DNA from: UBA1413 sp964650525
GTDB lineage: Bacteria; Bacteroidota; Bacteroidia; Bacteroidales; Prolixibacteraceae
Assembly (NCBI GenBank): GCA_964650525.1
Contig: CAZYUA010000020.1
Span: 20,031 to 84,030, forward strand
Length of the DNA: 64,000 nucleotides
Direction: 5' to 3'
Shown here piece after piece: positions 27,800-37,404 of the stretch. The translations under genes and the position numbers were made by a program. The notes under the pieces are model-generated. The model was not told the DNA's origin, searched no databases, and saw only the letters and a program-made list of their open reading frames with translations. Within the stretch, counting starts at the first letter, position 1. Each line of letters opens with the position of its first letter.

Positions 27800-27998
27800 A
27801 ATTCCTGAAATTAACCGATTCAAAACCATTAACTGCAGAACGTTGAGGGCAATCACACCAAACACCCTTCTTCCGGGCCCCTGCAAACCCGTCGTTTGCC
27901 CCAAACAATCCTTGCTCCTTGTCTTAATATAACGGTACGACAAACGATGATTGATTCCGTTGCGAATCGCTGATTAACGCTTTACCATGGATATCCGG

Positions 27999-28493
27999 TT
28001 AAACGTTTGAGGATGTTTTACGGGCACCTTGAGATTTTTCACCAAACTTAAACGCCGAGAGGGAGCGAACAGGCACCCTGATTACCCCTACATTTTCAAT
28101 AGAAGGTCTGCTGAACCGGAAGGAGAGAGAACTGTACTGAGCCATAAATTGGTGCATACATTGCTCCTTTTCGTTAAAATCCTCCACAATTTCAGCAATT
28201 CCCTCTACCATAACGGTTTGAGATATAACACGGTAGCTGCAACCAACCTCCTCGTCCTGCCAGGCCAGATCTTCACCCTTTGTCCACTGAATGCATACTC
28301 GGGGATTGCGCTGCAGGATTTCCCATTTTCTTCCGGAACGGGCCGAATGGAGTATGACCCTCTCTCCGTCGAAGGCAAAATTCATGGGGATGACATACGG
28401 TTGATCTTCCCAGCACATGGCAACATAACAGGTTTTACATGAACGGATTACCTGCTCAATCTCCTCCTTCTTTTCGATTTTAACGGTACGCAT
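27999..28493 (-). CDS. Pyridoxamine 5'-phosphate oxidase-like flavoprotein (NimA type)
   Basis: FMN-binding split-barrel protein of the group that includes nitroimidazole reductase NimA; family members bind FMN or heme. Seen: MRTVKIEKKEEIEQVIRSC, TCYVAMCWEDQPYVIPMNFAFDGERVILHSA and GRKWEILQRNPRVCIQW, the typical strand order. ATG at 28493 gives 164 residues and the family start. Nitroimidazole resistance must not be inferred from the family name alone. It is divergent from rbfA. Confidence 0.85.
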   Translation of the reverse strand: MRTVKIEKKEEIEQVIRSCKTCYVAMCWEDQPYVIPMNFAFDGERVILHSARSGRKWEILQRNPRVCIQWTKGEDLAWQDEEVGCSYRVISQTVMVEGIAEIVEDFNEKEQCMHQFMAQYSSLSFRFSRPSIENVGVIRVPVRSLSAFKFGEKSQGARKTSSNV

Positions 28494-28588
28494 GTCTTTG
28501 TTTTGAATAAGTTTCCGAAAATACAACAATTTAGGGTCAGCACCGGCTCCCGCCGGGTTAACTTTTTCGGTTTATCCGTTCAAAATCG

Positions 28589-28596
28589 TATTTTTG
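28589..28596 (+). promoter_or_regulatory. Promoter -7 element of rbfA
   Basis: TATTTTTG, exact TAnnTTTG match, 17 bases before the rbfA ATG. A TTTTC stretch at 28564-28568 is close to the expected -33 position but is not a full TTG. Confidence 0.45.
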
Positions 28597-28613
28597 ACGA
28601 TTATTTCTGAAAC

Positions 28614-28958
28614 ATGGAACAATTTACCACCCGCCAGAACAAAATATCCCGGCTGATACAAAAAGAACTGGCTGCAGCATTTCTCAGGGAAATGAAAACC
28701 GATTTTCCGGGATTGCTGATCAGCGTTACCGTGGTACGTATTACCAGCGACCTTTCCCTGGCCCGTTGCTACCTGAGCCTTTACCCCCGTGAGAAAGCAG
28801 AAGATACCCTGAAACAGATCAAACATAAAACCCGGACAATCCGGGGAATCCTGGGTAATAAAGTGGGAAAACAACTCCGGATCATCCCCGAACTGGAATT
28901 TTTTATCGACGACAGCCTGGATTATCTCGAAAAAATAGACCGTCTCCTGGAAAGCTAA
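28614..28958 (+). CDS. rbfA: Ribosome-binding factor A
   Basis: Binds 30S precursors and helps 16S rRNA 5'-end maturation, also in the cold. KH-like fold visible as TRQNKISRLIQKELAAAF, LLISVTVVRITSDLSLARCYLSL and the final helix DDSLDYLEKIDRLL. 114 residues. A permease gene follows after 29 bases, a pairing I recognise from other Bacteroidota. Confidence 0.94.
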   Translation: MEQFTTRQNKISRLIQKELAAAFLREMKTDFPGLLISVTVVRITSDLSLARCYLSLYPREKAEDTLKQIKHKTRTIRGILGNKVGKQLRIIPELEFFIDDSLDYLEKIDRLLES

Positions 28959-28987
28959 GGCCACTTCGGAACTAAATACGAACCCTA

Positions 28988-30223
28988 TTGAACCTGCCTC
29001 TGTTCATAGCCAAACGGTACCTGGTATCCAAAAAAAAACAACACATCATCAATTGGATATCAGGGATTGCTGCTGCCGGCATTTGTGTCGGCACCTTTGC
29101 CCTGGTGGTGGTTCTTTCTGTTTTTAACGGATTCGATGGTCTGATAAAATCCTATTTTGGCATACTGGATCCGGATTTGAAAATCACCTCGGCAGAAGGT
29201 AAATTTTTTGATCCTCAGTTATTTACAGACACAATTTTCCGTGACGTCCCGGGTATAGCAGGATATGCCAGGGTAATTGAAGAAAATGCCCTGCTGAGGT
29301 TCGAAAACCGGCAATTCATCGCAACCCTGAAGGGTGTTTCTCCCGAATTTGCCAAAATCACCGGAATTGACAGTCTGATGGTGCTGGGCTCCTTTAAACT
29401 GGAATCCCATGACCTTCCTTTTGCCGTTTTTGGTCAGGGCGTGGCATCGTTCCTGGGTATACTTCCTGATTTTTCTGACCCTGTTCACATTTATGTACCC
29501 CGAAAAGGATTGAATCCCTCCCTGGAACTGGAAAAATCGTTGAATTATGATTATATCCACCCTGCCGGCATATTTGCCTTACTCGAAGAAGTTGACGCTC
29601 AATTGGTATTCGTTCCCCTTACATTTGCCTCCTCTCTCTTCGAAACGGCCAATAAGGTGAGCGCGCTGGAAGTGAAAGTTTCTGAACACGCCAATGCCGG
29701 AAAAATTATGAAAAAACTTCAGGAACTTGCTGGTCCCAGGTTCCTGATCAAAAACAAATACCAGCAACACGATTCCCTTTACAAAACCATGCAATCAGAA
29801 AAATGGGCAACCTATCTGATTTTGGCTTTTATCCTGGTGATTGCCTCTTTTAACATCCTCGGGAGCCTGTCCCTGCTCATCCTGGATAAGAAGGAAGACA
29901 TCAACATCCTGCGCAGTATGGGAGCCGATGCCCGTCTGATCCGCCGGATTTTTTTACTGGAAGGTTGGCTGATCTCGATTGTCGGCTCTCTTGCAGGATT
30001 AATGCTGGGAATCTTAGTCTGCTGGCTGCAAATCCATTTCGGGCTGATCTCCCTGCCGGGCGAAGGTTCTTTTGTGATATCCGCCTATCCTGTAAAAATC
30101 CAGATACCGGATTTGGCATTTATCCTTTTTGTCGTCCTTCTGATCGGTTTCCTTGCAGCCTGGTATCCAGTAACCCTGATATCGGGCAAAAAACTTCATA
30201 TCCAACCAGGGATCAGGGAATAG
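28988..30223 (+). CDS. FtsX-like ABC transporter permease (LolC/LolE type)
   Basis: Inner membrane permease of the MacB/LolCE class, likely moving lipoproteins or extracting another lipid-linked cargo together with an ATPase encoded elsewhere. Topology fits: one helix after residue 20 (GIAAAGICVGTFALVVVLSV), a periplasmic domain of about 220 residues, and three C-terminal helices within the FtsX domain. The start is TTG at 28988 (NLPLFIAKRYLVSKKKQH), matching the usual N-terminus of these proteins. 411 residues. Probably cotranscribed with rbfA. Confidence 0.88.
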   Translation: MNLPLFIAKRYLVSKKKQHIINWISGIAAAGICVGTFALVVVLSVFNGFDGLIKSYFGILDPDLKITSAEGKFFDPQLFTDTIFRDVPGIAGYARVIEENALLRFENRQFIATLKGVSPEFAKITGIDSLMVLGSFKLESHDLPFAVFGQGVASFLGILPDFSDPVHIYVPRKGLNPSLELEKSLNYDYIHPAGIFALLEEVDAQLVFVPLTFASSLFETANKVSALEVKVSEHANAGKIMKKLQELAGPRFLIKNKYQQHDSLYKTMQSEKWATYLILAFILVIASFNILGSLSLLILDKKEDINILRSMGADARLIRRIFLLEGWLISIVGSLAGLMLGILVCWLQIHFGLISLPGEGSFVISAYPVKIQIPDLAFILFVVLLIGFLAAWYPVTLISGKKLHIQPGIRE

Positions 30224-30419
30224 TCTCTCGGGATCGACAGGTGGAAACCAACGGAAAGTACCTATCGTGATTTTTTTTATCGTATCTTTCGCAGCGGTTA
30301 TCTGGTTGGTTACCAAACAACTTACTGGTTATGAAGATTCTGCCAGTTTTCCCGGATGTCATTGCCTGCGTCGGGATTAGGAAAGAAATACAACGCACAA
30401 ACAACAAAATTCAAGCAGC

Positions 30420-31448
30420 GTGAAAGCATTGGTTAAAAGCAAACCTGAAAGAGGCCTCTGGATGGAGGACGTTCCCATCCCTGTTCCCGGACCCAATGAT
30501 GTATTGATAAAAATCAGCAAATCAGCTATTTGCGGAACAGACCTTCACATTTACAAATGGGATGCCTGGGCACAGGAAGCGATCCATACTCCGGTCATCA
30601 TAGGTCATGAGTATATGGGTACCGTTGTGGAAGTGGGTTCAGAAGTAGACAAGGTAAGAACCGGTGAAAGGGTTACTGTGGAAGGTCACATAGCCTGTGG
30701 TTATTGCAGGAACTGCCGGCGCGGAAGGCAACATATCTGCACCAACACCATAGGAATCGGCGTCAGCCGTGACGGTGGCTTTGCTGAATACCTCGCCGTT
30801 CCAGCCAAAAATGTCCTTCAGATCGATTCCCGCATTCCCGACGAAATTCTCGCAATCATGGATCCATTGGGCAATGCAACGCATACGGCCCTTTCTTTCC
30901 CTTTGCTGGGAGAAGATGTGCTGATTACCGGCATCGGGGGTCCCATCGGCGCAATGGCTGCTGCTATCTGTAAATTTGCAGGTGCCAGAAATGTGGTCGG
31001 AACGGACCTGAGTCCCTATCGCCGCGACCTGGCGCACAAAATGGGGGCGACACTCGTTATTGACCCTGCCCGGGAAAACCTCAAGGAACAAATGAAAACC
31101 CTGCATATGGTGGGCGGTTTTGACGTCGGACTCGAATGCTCCGGTTCACCCGTCGCCTTCAACGATATGGTCAACAATATGTATAACGGCGGCAAAATCA
31201 GTCTCCTCGGGCTACTGCCTTCTACAACCCAAATCAACTGGAGCAAATTGATTTTCAAAGGCCTTACCCTTAAAGGAATCTATGGCCGCGAAATGTACGA
31301 AACCTGGTACCAGATGGAAATGATGCTCCTGACCGGACTCGATATTTCCGGCATCATCACCCACCGTTTTCCTTCAACTGACTTCCAGAAAGCCTTTGAT
31401 ATTATGGAATCCGGAAACAGTGGAAAAATCATCCTGAACTGGGATTAA
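30420..31448 (+). CDS. tdh: L-threonine 3-dehydrogenase
   Basis: Zinc medium-chain dehydrogenase converting L-threonine to 2-amino-3-ketobutyrate with NAD. Catalytic zinc ligands C38, H63 and E64; structural zinc ligands C93, C96, C99 and C107; cofactor motif GIGGPIG. Overall pattern (KSAICGTDLHIYKWDAWAQ, TVEGHIACGYCRNCRRGRQH) is that of Tdh rather than other sugar dehydrogenases. GTG start at 30420, 342 residues. The partner ligase gene kbl is not next to it. rsgA follows after 22 bases. Confidence 0.93.
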   Translation: MKALVKSKPERGLWMEDVPIPVPGPNDVLIKISKSAICGTDLHIYKWDAWAQEAIHTPVIIGHEYMGTVVEVGSEVDKVRTGERVTVEGHIACGYCRNCRRGRQHICTNTIGIGVSRDGGFAEYLAVPAKNVLQIDSRIPDEILAIMDPLGNATHTALSFPLLGEDVLITGIGGPIGAMAAAICKFAGARNVVGTDLSPYRRDLAHKMGATLVIDPARENLKEQMKTLHMVGGFDVGLECSGSPVAFNDMVNNMYNGGKISLLGLLPSTTQINWSKLIFKGLTLKGIYGREMYETWYQMEMMLLTGLDISGIITHRFPSTDFQKAFDIMESGNSGKIILNWD

Positions 31449-31470
31449 ACAACCGATACCTGTTTGGGCC

Positions 31471-32421
31471 TTGAAAAAAGGATTGGTCATAAAATCTACC
31501 GGCAGCTGGTATACCGTCAAGGATGATACAGGAGAAATATATGTGTGCAAGATTAAGGGAAACCTGAGAATCAAAGAATTAGACACCACCAATCCTGTAG
31601 CCGTCGGTGACCGTGTGGTATTTGAATTCCTCGAAAAGGATAACTCCGGCCAAACTTTTAAGCTCGGATTGATCCACTCGGTGGAGGAAAGGAAAAACTA
31701 CATCATCAGAAAATCCCAGAACCTCTCAAAACAAGCCCATGTCATTGCCTCCAATATCGGCCAGGCCATCCTTGTCGTCACCATCGACCGTCCGGTTACC
31801 ACCACCACTTTTATCGACCGGTACCTGGCATCGGCTGAGGCTTACAGGATCCCGGTAGTGCTTGTCTTCAACAAAACCGACCTGTACAATAAGAAACAAA
31901 AATCCACACTGGAATCACTGGTTGGCCTGTATACCAGCATTGGCTACCATTGCCTGCTAACTTCTGTGACGCTCTCCGAAGGGATAGAGGATCTTCGAAA
32001 GGCAATGAATAACAAAATCAGCGTTATCAGCGGTCATAGCGGCGTGGGAAAATCAAGCCTCATTAATGCCCTTCAACCGGGTCTTCAACTGAAAACACAA
32101 AAGATTTCCGACTATCATGAGAAAGGCAAGCATACCACTACATTTACCGAACTCTTTGAACTGGACTTCGGGGGCTTTATCATCGATACACCCGGAATAA
32201 AGGCTTTTGGAATGCTGGAAATGGAACCCTGGGAAATCTCTCACTATTTCAGGGAAATTTTCCGAATCTCGTCCGGATGCCAGTATAACAACTGTTCTCA
32301 TACCCATGAACCCGGGTGTGCCGTAAAAACAGCGGTCGAACAAGGCCAAATTGCCAGGTCGCGGTTTGTCAGTTATCTCGGACTGCTGGAGACGGACCAG
32401 AAATACCGGCCTGCATGGTAA
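31471..32421 (+). CDS. rsgA: Ribosome small-subunit-dependent GTPase A
   Basis: Circularly permuted GTPase that checks late 30S assembly. OB-fold N-terminus, then NKTD (G4) at 134-137, the P-loop GHSGVGKS at 188-195, and DTPG (G3) further on, the permuted order. A zinc site with C, C, H and C in CQYNNCSHTHEPGC follows. TTG start at 31471 is the only start before the OB fold. 316 residues, full length. Confidence 0.95.
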   Translation: MKKGLVIKSTGSWYTVKDDTGEIYVCKIKGNLRIKELDTTNPVAVGDRVVFEFLEKDNSGQTFKLGLIHSVEERKNYIIRKSQNLSKQAHVIASNIGQAILVVTIDRPVTTTTFIDRYLASAEAYRIPVVLVFNKTDLYNKKQKSTLESLVGLYTSIGYHCLLTSVTLSEGIEDLRKAMNNKISVISGHSGVGKSSLINALQPGLQLKTQKISDYHEKGKHTTTFTELFELDFGGFIIDTPGIKAFGMLEMEPWEISHYFREIFRISSGCQYNNCSHTHEPGCAVKTAVEQGQIARSRFVSYLGLLETDQKYRPAW

Positions 32422-32589
32422 ACCCGGTTATCCCAAAATGAAAAAAATTACCGGAAATGCCGACCATAGCCTGAGAAAGATCCCGATCGGCCTTCCCTTC
32501 ATGCACAGGATGAGGAGAGCCCTCTTCCTTGAAACATTATGTTATTCAGACCATATGTGTTTGTATATCTGTTTTTTACAAACATATAA

Positions 32590-34440
32590 CTATATTGCCT
32601 GATCTCTGTTCTGGATTCCTGAGGGATGAAAATGGTCATAAACCAATTTTGCCCGGTATTCCCCGATATCTGCAGCCAGCTCTTTAAGCGGAAGACTCCT
32701 GATATGGGCAACCGACTTGAAGGTTCTCAATAGCCGGTTAGCCGTTGATTCGCCAATTCCGGTTATGGTAGTTAATTCTGATTGCAACATTCCGGATGAA
32801 CGTTTCAGCCGATGGAACGTGATTCCAAAACGGTGGGCTTCATCCCTGAGGTGTTGAATGAGTTTCAGCGACTCCGACTTTTTATCCAGGAATAAAGGGA
32901 TCTGATCGTCGGGAAAATAGATTTCTTCCAATCTTTTGGCAATACCGATAATAGTAATTTTCCCTCTTAAATCGAGCCTTTCAAGCGCTTTTGTGGCAGA
33001 AGAAAGCTGCCCTTTGCCCCCATCGATAACAATCAGCTGAGGCAGTTCGGCCTGTTCGGACAACAAACGGCTGTAACGCCGGGTAATAATTTCATCCATG
33101 GAGGCATAATCGTTGGCTCCCGTTACGCTTTTTATGTTGAAATGACGGTATTCCTTTTTGGCTGGTTTGCCGTCAAGGAAGACCACACAGGCAGCAACAG
33201 GATGGGATCCCTGAAGGTTACTGTTGTCGAAGCATTCAATTCGTACGGGTATCTCTTTCATTTGAAGATCCTTACGAAGAGTATCGAGAATACGGCTTCG
33301 TGAGTGGGTGTCCCCGGTGATCCTGGTTTCATTTTCCTTCTCTATCCGCAGATTTCTGGCATTCCGGTAAGACAATTCCAACAGCTTCAACTTATCACCT
33401 TTTTGGGGAACATGGAATTTTACATTCCTGAGCGTAAAATCGGGTTTAAACGGGACCAATATTTCCCGGGCGTTGCTGTAGATCTTCTGTCTGATTTCCA
33501 CAATACCCATAACCAAAAGATCCTGGTCCGATTCGTCAAGCTGTTTCTTCAATTCCATACTATAGGTCTGGACAATGGCGCCCCTGATAATTTTCAGGTA
33601 GTTTACGATGGCTAGTTTTTCAACTGAGTCGATGGAGTAAACATCAACGTCGGTAATGGTATTGCTGACTACAGTAGATTTGCTGTTGTATTTTTCGAGG
33701 GCTGACATTTTTTCTTTGATGATCTGGGCCTCCTCATACCGGTATCCGGCAGCATATTGACGCATAACTTGTTTCAGCTGCCGAATCACCCCGCTGATAT
33801 TTCCTTTCAGAATATCCCTGATTTCTGTAATCGCCTGGGTGTACTCGGCCTCGCTTACCATCTGCTCGCAGGGTCCGCTGCAATTGCCAATATGGTATTC
33901 CAGGCACAAACGGATAGAGCCTTTTGCTATGTTCTCTGCTGAGAGCCGGTATTTACAGGTTCTAAGCCGGTACAACTTTTGAAACAGCTCCAGCAGAGTG
34001 GTTACAGTCAGCCACGATGTAAACGGACCAAAATATTCAGATCCGTCGCGAACAACCTGCCTGGTTTTGAAGACCCGCGGAAACCGCTCCCTCTTTATGC
34101 ATATCCATGGGTAGGTCTTATCGTCTTTCAGTCGTATGTTGTATCGTGGCTTGTATTTCTTGATCAGGTTGTTTTCCAGCAATAAGGCATCTTCTTCCGA
34201 ATCAACCACCAGGTGCTGGATGGAAGCGATATTTCTTACCAGCAGGGCGGTTTTTCGGTTTTCAGGGGTTTTGGAAAAGTAGGAGGAGACCCGTTTCCTG
34301 AGGTTTTTGGCTTTCCCGATATAAATAATGGTTCCCGACAGGTCGAAATACTGGTATATACCAGGCTCTTCCGGCAATAAGGATACCACTGCCTTCAGAC
34401 TGGCGGTATAGGGGCTGGTATAGAGTGGTGACACAGCCAA
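32590..34440 (-). CDS. uvrC: Excinuclease ABC subunit C
   Basis: Makes both incisions in nucleotide excision repair. GIY-YIG nuclease at the N-terminus (PGIYQYFDLSGTIIYIGKAK), a four-cysteine cluster around CKYRL and CLEYHIGNCSGPCE, the UVR motif near 220, the RNase H-like second nuclease (IECFDNSNLQGSHPVA, VIDGGKGQL), and helix-hairpin-helix repeats at the end. 616 residues, full length. Last gene of the DUF4175-ybeY-mnmG-apt-uvrC operon; only 2 bases separate it from apt. Confidence 0.97.
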   Translation of the reverse strand: MAVSPLYTSPYTASLKAVVSLLPEEPGIYQYFDLSGTIIYIGKAKNLRKRVSSYFSKTPENRKTALLVRNIASIQHLVVDSEEDALLLENNLIKKYKPRYNIRLKDDKTYPWICIKRERFPRVFKTRQVVRDGSEYFGPFTSWLTVTTLLELFQKLYRLRTCKYRLSAENIAKGSIRLCLEYHIGNCSGPCEQMVSEAEYTQAITEIRDILKGNISGVIRQLKQVMRQYAAGYRYEEAQIIKEKMSALEKYNSKSTVVSNTITDVDVYSIDSVEKLAIVNYLKIIRGAIVQTYSMELKKQLDESDQDLLVMGIVEIRQKIYSNAREILVPFKPDFTLRNVKFHVPQKGDKLKLLELSYRNARNLRIEKENETRITGDTHSRSRILDTLRKDLQMKEIPVRIECFDNSNLQGSHPVAACVVFLDGKPAKKEYRHFNIKSVTGANDYASMDEIITRRYSRLLSEQAELPQLIVIDGGKGQLSSATKALERLDLRGKITIIGIAKRLEEIYFPDDQIPLFLDKKSESLKLIQHLRDEAHRFGITFHRLKRSSGMLQSELTTITGIGESTANRLLRTFKSVAHIRSLPLKELAADIGEYRAKLVYDHFHPSGIQNRDQAI

Positions 34441-34442
34441 AT

Positions 34443-34964
34443 CTATTGATAACGAACAAGGATGTGGGGCAGGTACTCCATGATTTTCACCTTGGAAGGG
34501 GTTTGGATAAAGGAGAGATCACAAATAAAGCTCAGATAGGTTTTTTTTACTCCCGATTTGGCAACGAGATCCAGAGCGGCGAGTGCCGTGCCTCCTGTGG
34601 CCAGCAGGTCGTCGTGAATCAAAACAATGTCTTCTTTCCCTAAGGCATCCTGGTGAATTTCAATGCAGTCCGTTCCATACTCCAGCTGATAGGAAACGGA
34701 ATGGGTTTCGGCCGGCAGTTTTCCGGCCTTGCGGATGGGAACAAAACCCGCACCCAGAAGGTAGGCCAGGGCTCCCCCTACAATAAACCCTCTCGACTCG
34801 AGCGACACGATTTTGGTAATCCCTGCCTCTGCAAACCGGTTGCGGATGGCATCCACCACAAAGCGCAGGGCGTCCGGATCCCTCAGCAACGTGGTGATAT
34901 CCTTGAAATTTATTCCCGCATGGGGAAAATCCGGAATTTCTCTTATGTGTCTTTTTAGATCCAT
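34443..34964 (-). CDS. apt: Adenine phosphoribosyltransferase
   Basis: Purine salvage: adenine plus PRPP to AMP. PRPP motif VLIHDDLLATGGTALAA, plus SLESRGFIVGGALAY and RKAGKLPAETHSVSY. ATG at 34964 gives 173 residues with the family start (MDLKRHIREIPDFPHAGI). The frame extends 10 codons more, but those codons are made by the parS-like palindrome (MFHVEQ), so the shorter form is preferred. Lies between mnmG and uvrC in the leftward operon. Confidence 0.95.
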   Translation of the reverse strand: MDLKRHIREIPDFPHAGINFKDITTLLRDPDALRFVVDAIRNRFAEAGITKIVSLESRGFIVGGALAYLLGAGFVPIRKAGKLPAETHSVSYQLEYGTDCIEIHQDALGKEDIVLIHDDLLATGGTALAALDLVAKSGVKKTYLSFICDLSFIQTPSKVKIMEYLPHILVRYQ

Positions 34965-34976
34965 GATGATATGATT

Positions 34977-34994
34977 TTGTTCCACGTGGAACAA
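34977..34994. promoter_or_regulatory. parS-like palindrome (putative ParB binding site)
   Basis: TTGTTCCACGTGGAACAA is a perfect 18-bp palindrome whose inner 16 bases fit the bacterial parS consensus TGTTnCACGTGnAACA. It fills most of the 30-base gap between mnmG and apt and is followed by no T run, so it is not a terminator. Sites of this form recruit ParB for chromosome segregation and often lie near the origin. No parA, parB or dnaA gene is in the window, so the role is inferred from the sequence only. Confidence 0.72.
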
Positions 34995-36878
34995 TTAGCG
35001 TCCCAGCAGAATCAGTAAAACATGAATGTCGGAGGGCGAAACGCCCGGTATTCTCGCTGCCTGCCCGATGGTTGCCGGATTTACGGCTGTAAGCTTCTGC
35101 CTTGCTTCCGTTGAAAGTGACAACAACCGATCATACTCAAATTTTCCCCGTATCTCCAGGTGTTCCAATCTTCCCATCTTGTCAGCCAAATTGCGTTCCC
35201 TTGAAATATAACCAGCATATTTTACCTGTATTTCCACCGATTCAAGAATCTCATGATAACGCCCTCCCAATGGCAGGCTCTCTACAAATCGTTGAAAGGG
35301 CTCTAATTGCCCCAGTAACTCAAATATTGTAAGCTGCGGCCTCAACAGCAAGTCGTGTAACCGAACCGTATTCTGAATGGGTGCGCTCTCCTTTAATTTT
35401 AATAAATCGTTGATATACTGCTGTTTAACGCCAAATTCTTTGAGGTACCCCAAAATCTTTTCCGAAAAAGAGTTCTTTTCATCCAGCAATTGCTTCCGCT
35501 CATAGGACGCAAGCCCCAGGTTATACGATTTTTCTGTCAACCGCTCATCTGCATTGTCTTGTCTTAACAAAATACGGAATTCCGCCCTGCTCGTAAACAT
35601 CCTGTAGGGCTCATCAACCCCTTTGGTTACAAGATCGTCAATCAATACACCGATATACGCTTCGTCCCTGCCCAAAGTAAAATCCCTGCTACTGTCGTGA
35701 ACCCGCAGATGAGCATTAATGCCTGCAATAATTCCCTGTGCAGCAGCTTCTTCGTATCCTGTCGTCCCATTGATCTGTCCCGCAAAATAAAGATTTCTGA
35801 TTTTTTTGGTTTCAAGCGTGATATACAAACCCGTTGGATCAAAATAATCATATTCAATAGCATATCCTGGCCGGTAGATCTTAGCCTGACGCAAACCCGG
35901 AATTTGCCGTAAAGCGGAATATTGAACCTCCCAGGGTAACGAAGAGGAAAACCCGTTCAGGTAATACTCGCCCGTCTGTTCTCCTTCCGGTTCGAGAAAT
36001 AACTGATGCTGATCCTTACCACTGAAAGTGACCAGCTTGGATTCTATGCTTGGACAATAACGCGGGCCTGTACTTTGTATGGTACCATTATACAACGGAG
36101 AATCTTTAAATCCGGATTCCAGAATTCTGTGTACATCCCTGTTGGTATAGGTAATCCAGCATGACTTCTGCTTCAGCAACGGTTTTATCTCCGGAAGATA
36201 GGAAAATTTGTAGGGCCCTTCGTCTCCCTTTTGTTCAACAAGTTCTTGAAAATTAATGGTTTTTCCATCAATCCTAACGGGAGTTCCGGTTTTAAGCCTT
36301 CCCGCTTTAAATCCTGCTTTTTGCAACTGTCTGGTGATGTGATAAGAAGCCTGCTCACCTGCCCTCCCCCCTTTGATTTGCTCCTTGCCTATGTGCATCA
36401 GACCATTCAGAAACGTTCCATTGGTAAGAATTACTGTTCTGGCCTTTATTTCGGCACCTGTCAGCGTTCTTACACCTTCCACCCTGCCCTTTTTCAGGAT
36501 CAGTCCAACAACCGTATCCTGCCACAAATCAAGATTCCTGAGACTCTCCAGATAACGCCTCCATGTTTCTGAAAAACGCATCCGGTCATTCTGGCTCCTG
36601 GGGCTCCACATGGCAGGTCCTTTAGACCGGTTTAATAACCTGAATTGTATCGTCGTTTCATCAGTTACGATGCCTGTAAAGCCCCCCAAAGCATCAATTT
36701 CCCGTACAATCTGCCCTTTGGCTATTCCTCCAATGGCCGGATTACACGACATCTGTGCATATTTGGTCATGTCCATGGTAATCAACAGGGTCGTCGAACC
36801 CAGATTGGACGCAGCAGCAGCGGCTTCACATCCGGCATGCCCCCCTCCTACCACAATGACATCGTAACAACCAAACAT
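34995..36878 (-). CDS. mnmG: tRNA uridine-5-carboxymethylaminomethyl modification enzyme
   Basis: With MnmE it modifies U34 of some tRNAs, using FAD. FAD motif VVGGGHAGCEAAAAAS at the N-terminus, MSCNPAIGGIAKGQIVREIDALGG, NRSKGPAMWSPRSQ and the C-terminal helical domain ending PGVSPSDIHVLLILL. 627 residues, full length. Its ATG overlaps the ybeY stop by one base (TAATG), so the two are translationally coupled. mnmE is not in the window. Confidence 0.97.
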   Translation of the reverse strand: MFGCYDVIVVGGGHAGCEAAAAASNLGSTTLLITMDMTKYAQMSCNPAIGGIAKGQIVREIDALGGFTGIVTDETTIQFRLLNRSKGPAMWSPRSQNDRMRFSETWRRYLESLRNLDLWQDTVVGLILKKGRVEGVRTLTGAEIKARTVILTNGTFLNGLMHIGKEQIKGGRAGEQASYHITRQLQKAGFKAGRLKTGTPVRIDGKTINFQELVEQKGDEGPYKFSYLPEIKPLLKQKSCWITYTNRDVHRILESGFKDSPLYNGTIQSTGPRYCPSIESKLVTFSGKDQHQLFLEPEGEQTGEYYLNGFSSSLPWEVQYSALRQIPGLRQAKIYRPGYAIEYDYFDPTGLYITLETKKIRNLYFAGQINGTTGYEEAAAQGIIAGINAHLRVHDSSRDFTLGRDEAYIGVLIDDLVTKGVDEPYRMFTSRAEFRILLRQDNADERLTEKSYNLGLASYERKQLLDEKNSFSEKILGYLKEFGVKQQYINDLLKLKESAPIQNTVRLHDLLLRPQLTIFELLGQLEPFQRFVESLPLGGRYHEILESVEIQVKYAGYISRERNLADKMGRLEHLEIRGKFEYDRLLSLSTEARQKLTAVNPATIGQAARIPGVSPSDIHVLLILLGR

Positions 36879-37312
36879 TATTGCTCCCCGATTAACCGAA
36901 ACCGGTCTATATAACGATCTTCTCCTGCCCGCATGAAAACCTGTTCTTCTTCACACCGATCATCGTATCCTGTCAGGTGCAGAATACCATGAACCATGAC
37001 CCTGATCATCTCCTCCCTGAATGTTACTGAGTAGTTGGCAGCGTTCTCCCTTACTCTTTCCAGGCTGATGTACAATTCCCCGGAAATTACCCCCTCCACG
37101 GAGGTATCAAAGGTTACTATATCCGTAAAATAATCGTGATGGAGAAATTCTACGTTGATGGTATGCAAAAAAGCATCGCTGCAAAATATGATGTTGATAT
37201 CGCCGCATTCAAACCCTTCTTCTTTAATGATATTCCGGATAAAACCAGATACCAGCTTCCGCCGGAATCTGATTTCATGAATGTCTTCAAAAAAGAAATA
37301 AATTTTACTCAT
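36878..37312 (-). CDS. ybeY: Endoribonuclease YbeY
   Basis: Metal-dependent RNase for 16S rRNA 3'-end maturation and rRNA quality control. The metal motif is HGILHLTGYDD at 108-118: the first two histidines (H108, H112) are present, but the third ligand, normally histidine, is D118. Similar replacements are known to me from Bacteroidota, so this is probably active. 144 residues. Stop codon overlaps the mnmG start. Confidence 0.93.
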   Translation of the reverse strand: MSKIYFFFEDIHEIRFRRKLVSGFIRNIIKEEGFECGDINIIFCSDAFLHTINVEFLHHDYFTDIVTFDTSVEGVISGELYISLERVRENAANYSVTFREEMIRVMVHGILHLTGYDDRCEEEQVFMRAGEDRYIDRFRLIGEQ

Positions 37313-37404
37313 AATTCTTTACCCAATACGGGGTTTCAACCATCCTCTTATTACCAACGTAAAAAGTTTCCGGTGTGGTTACCAATTCGATCCGGTTTCT
37401 GAAA

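Noticed and set aside
32553..32587. TTTGTA/TACAAA hairpin between rsgA and uvrC as a two-way terminator
   Set aside because: The stem is AT-rich with a bulge and no clear T run follows on the plus strand; too weak to call.
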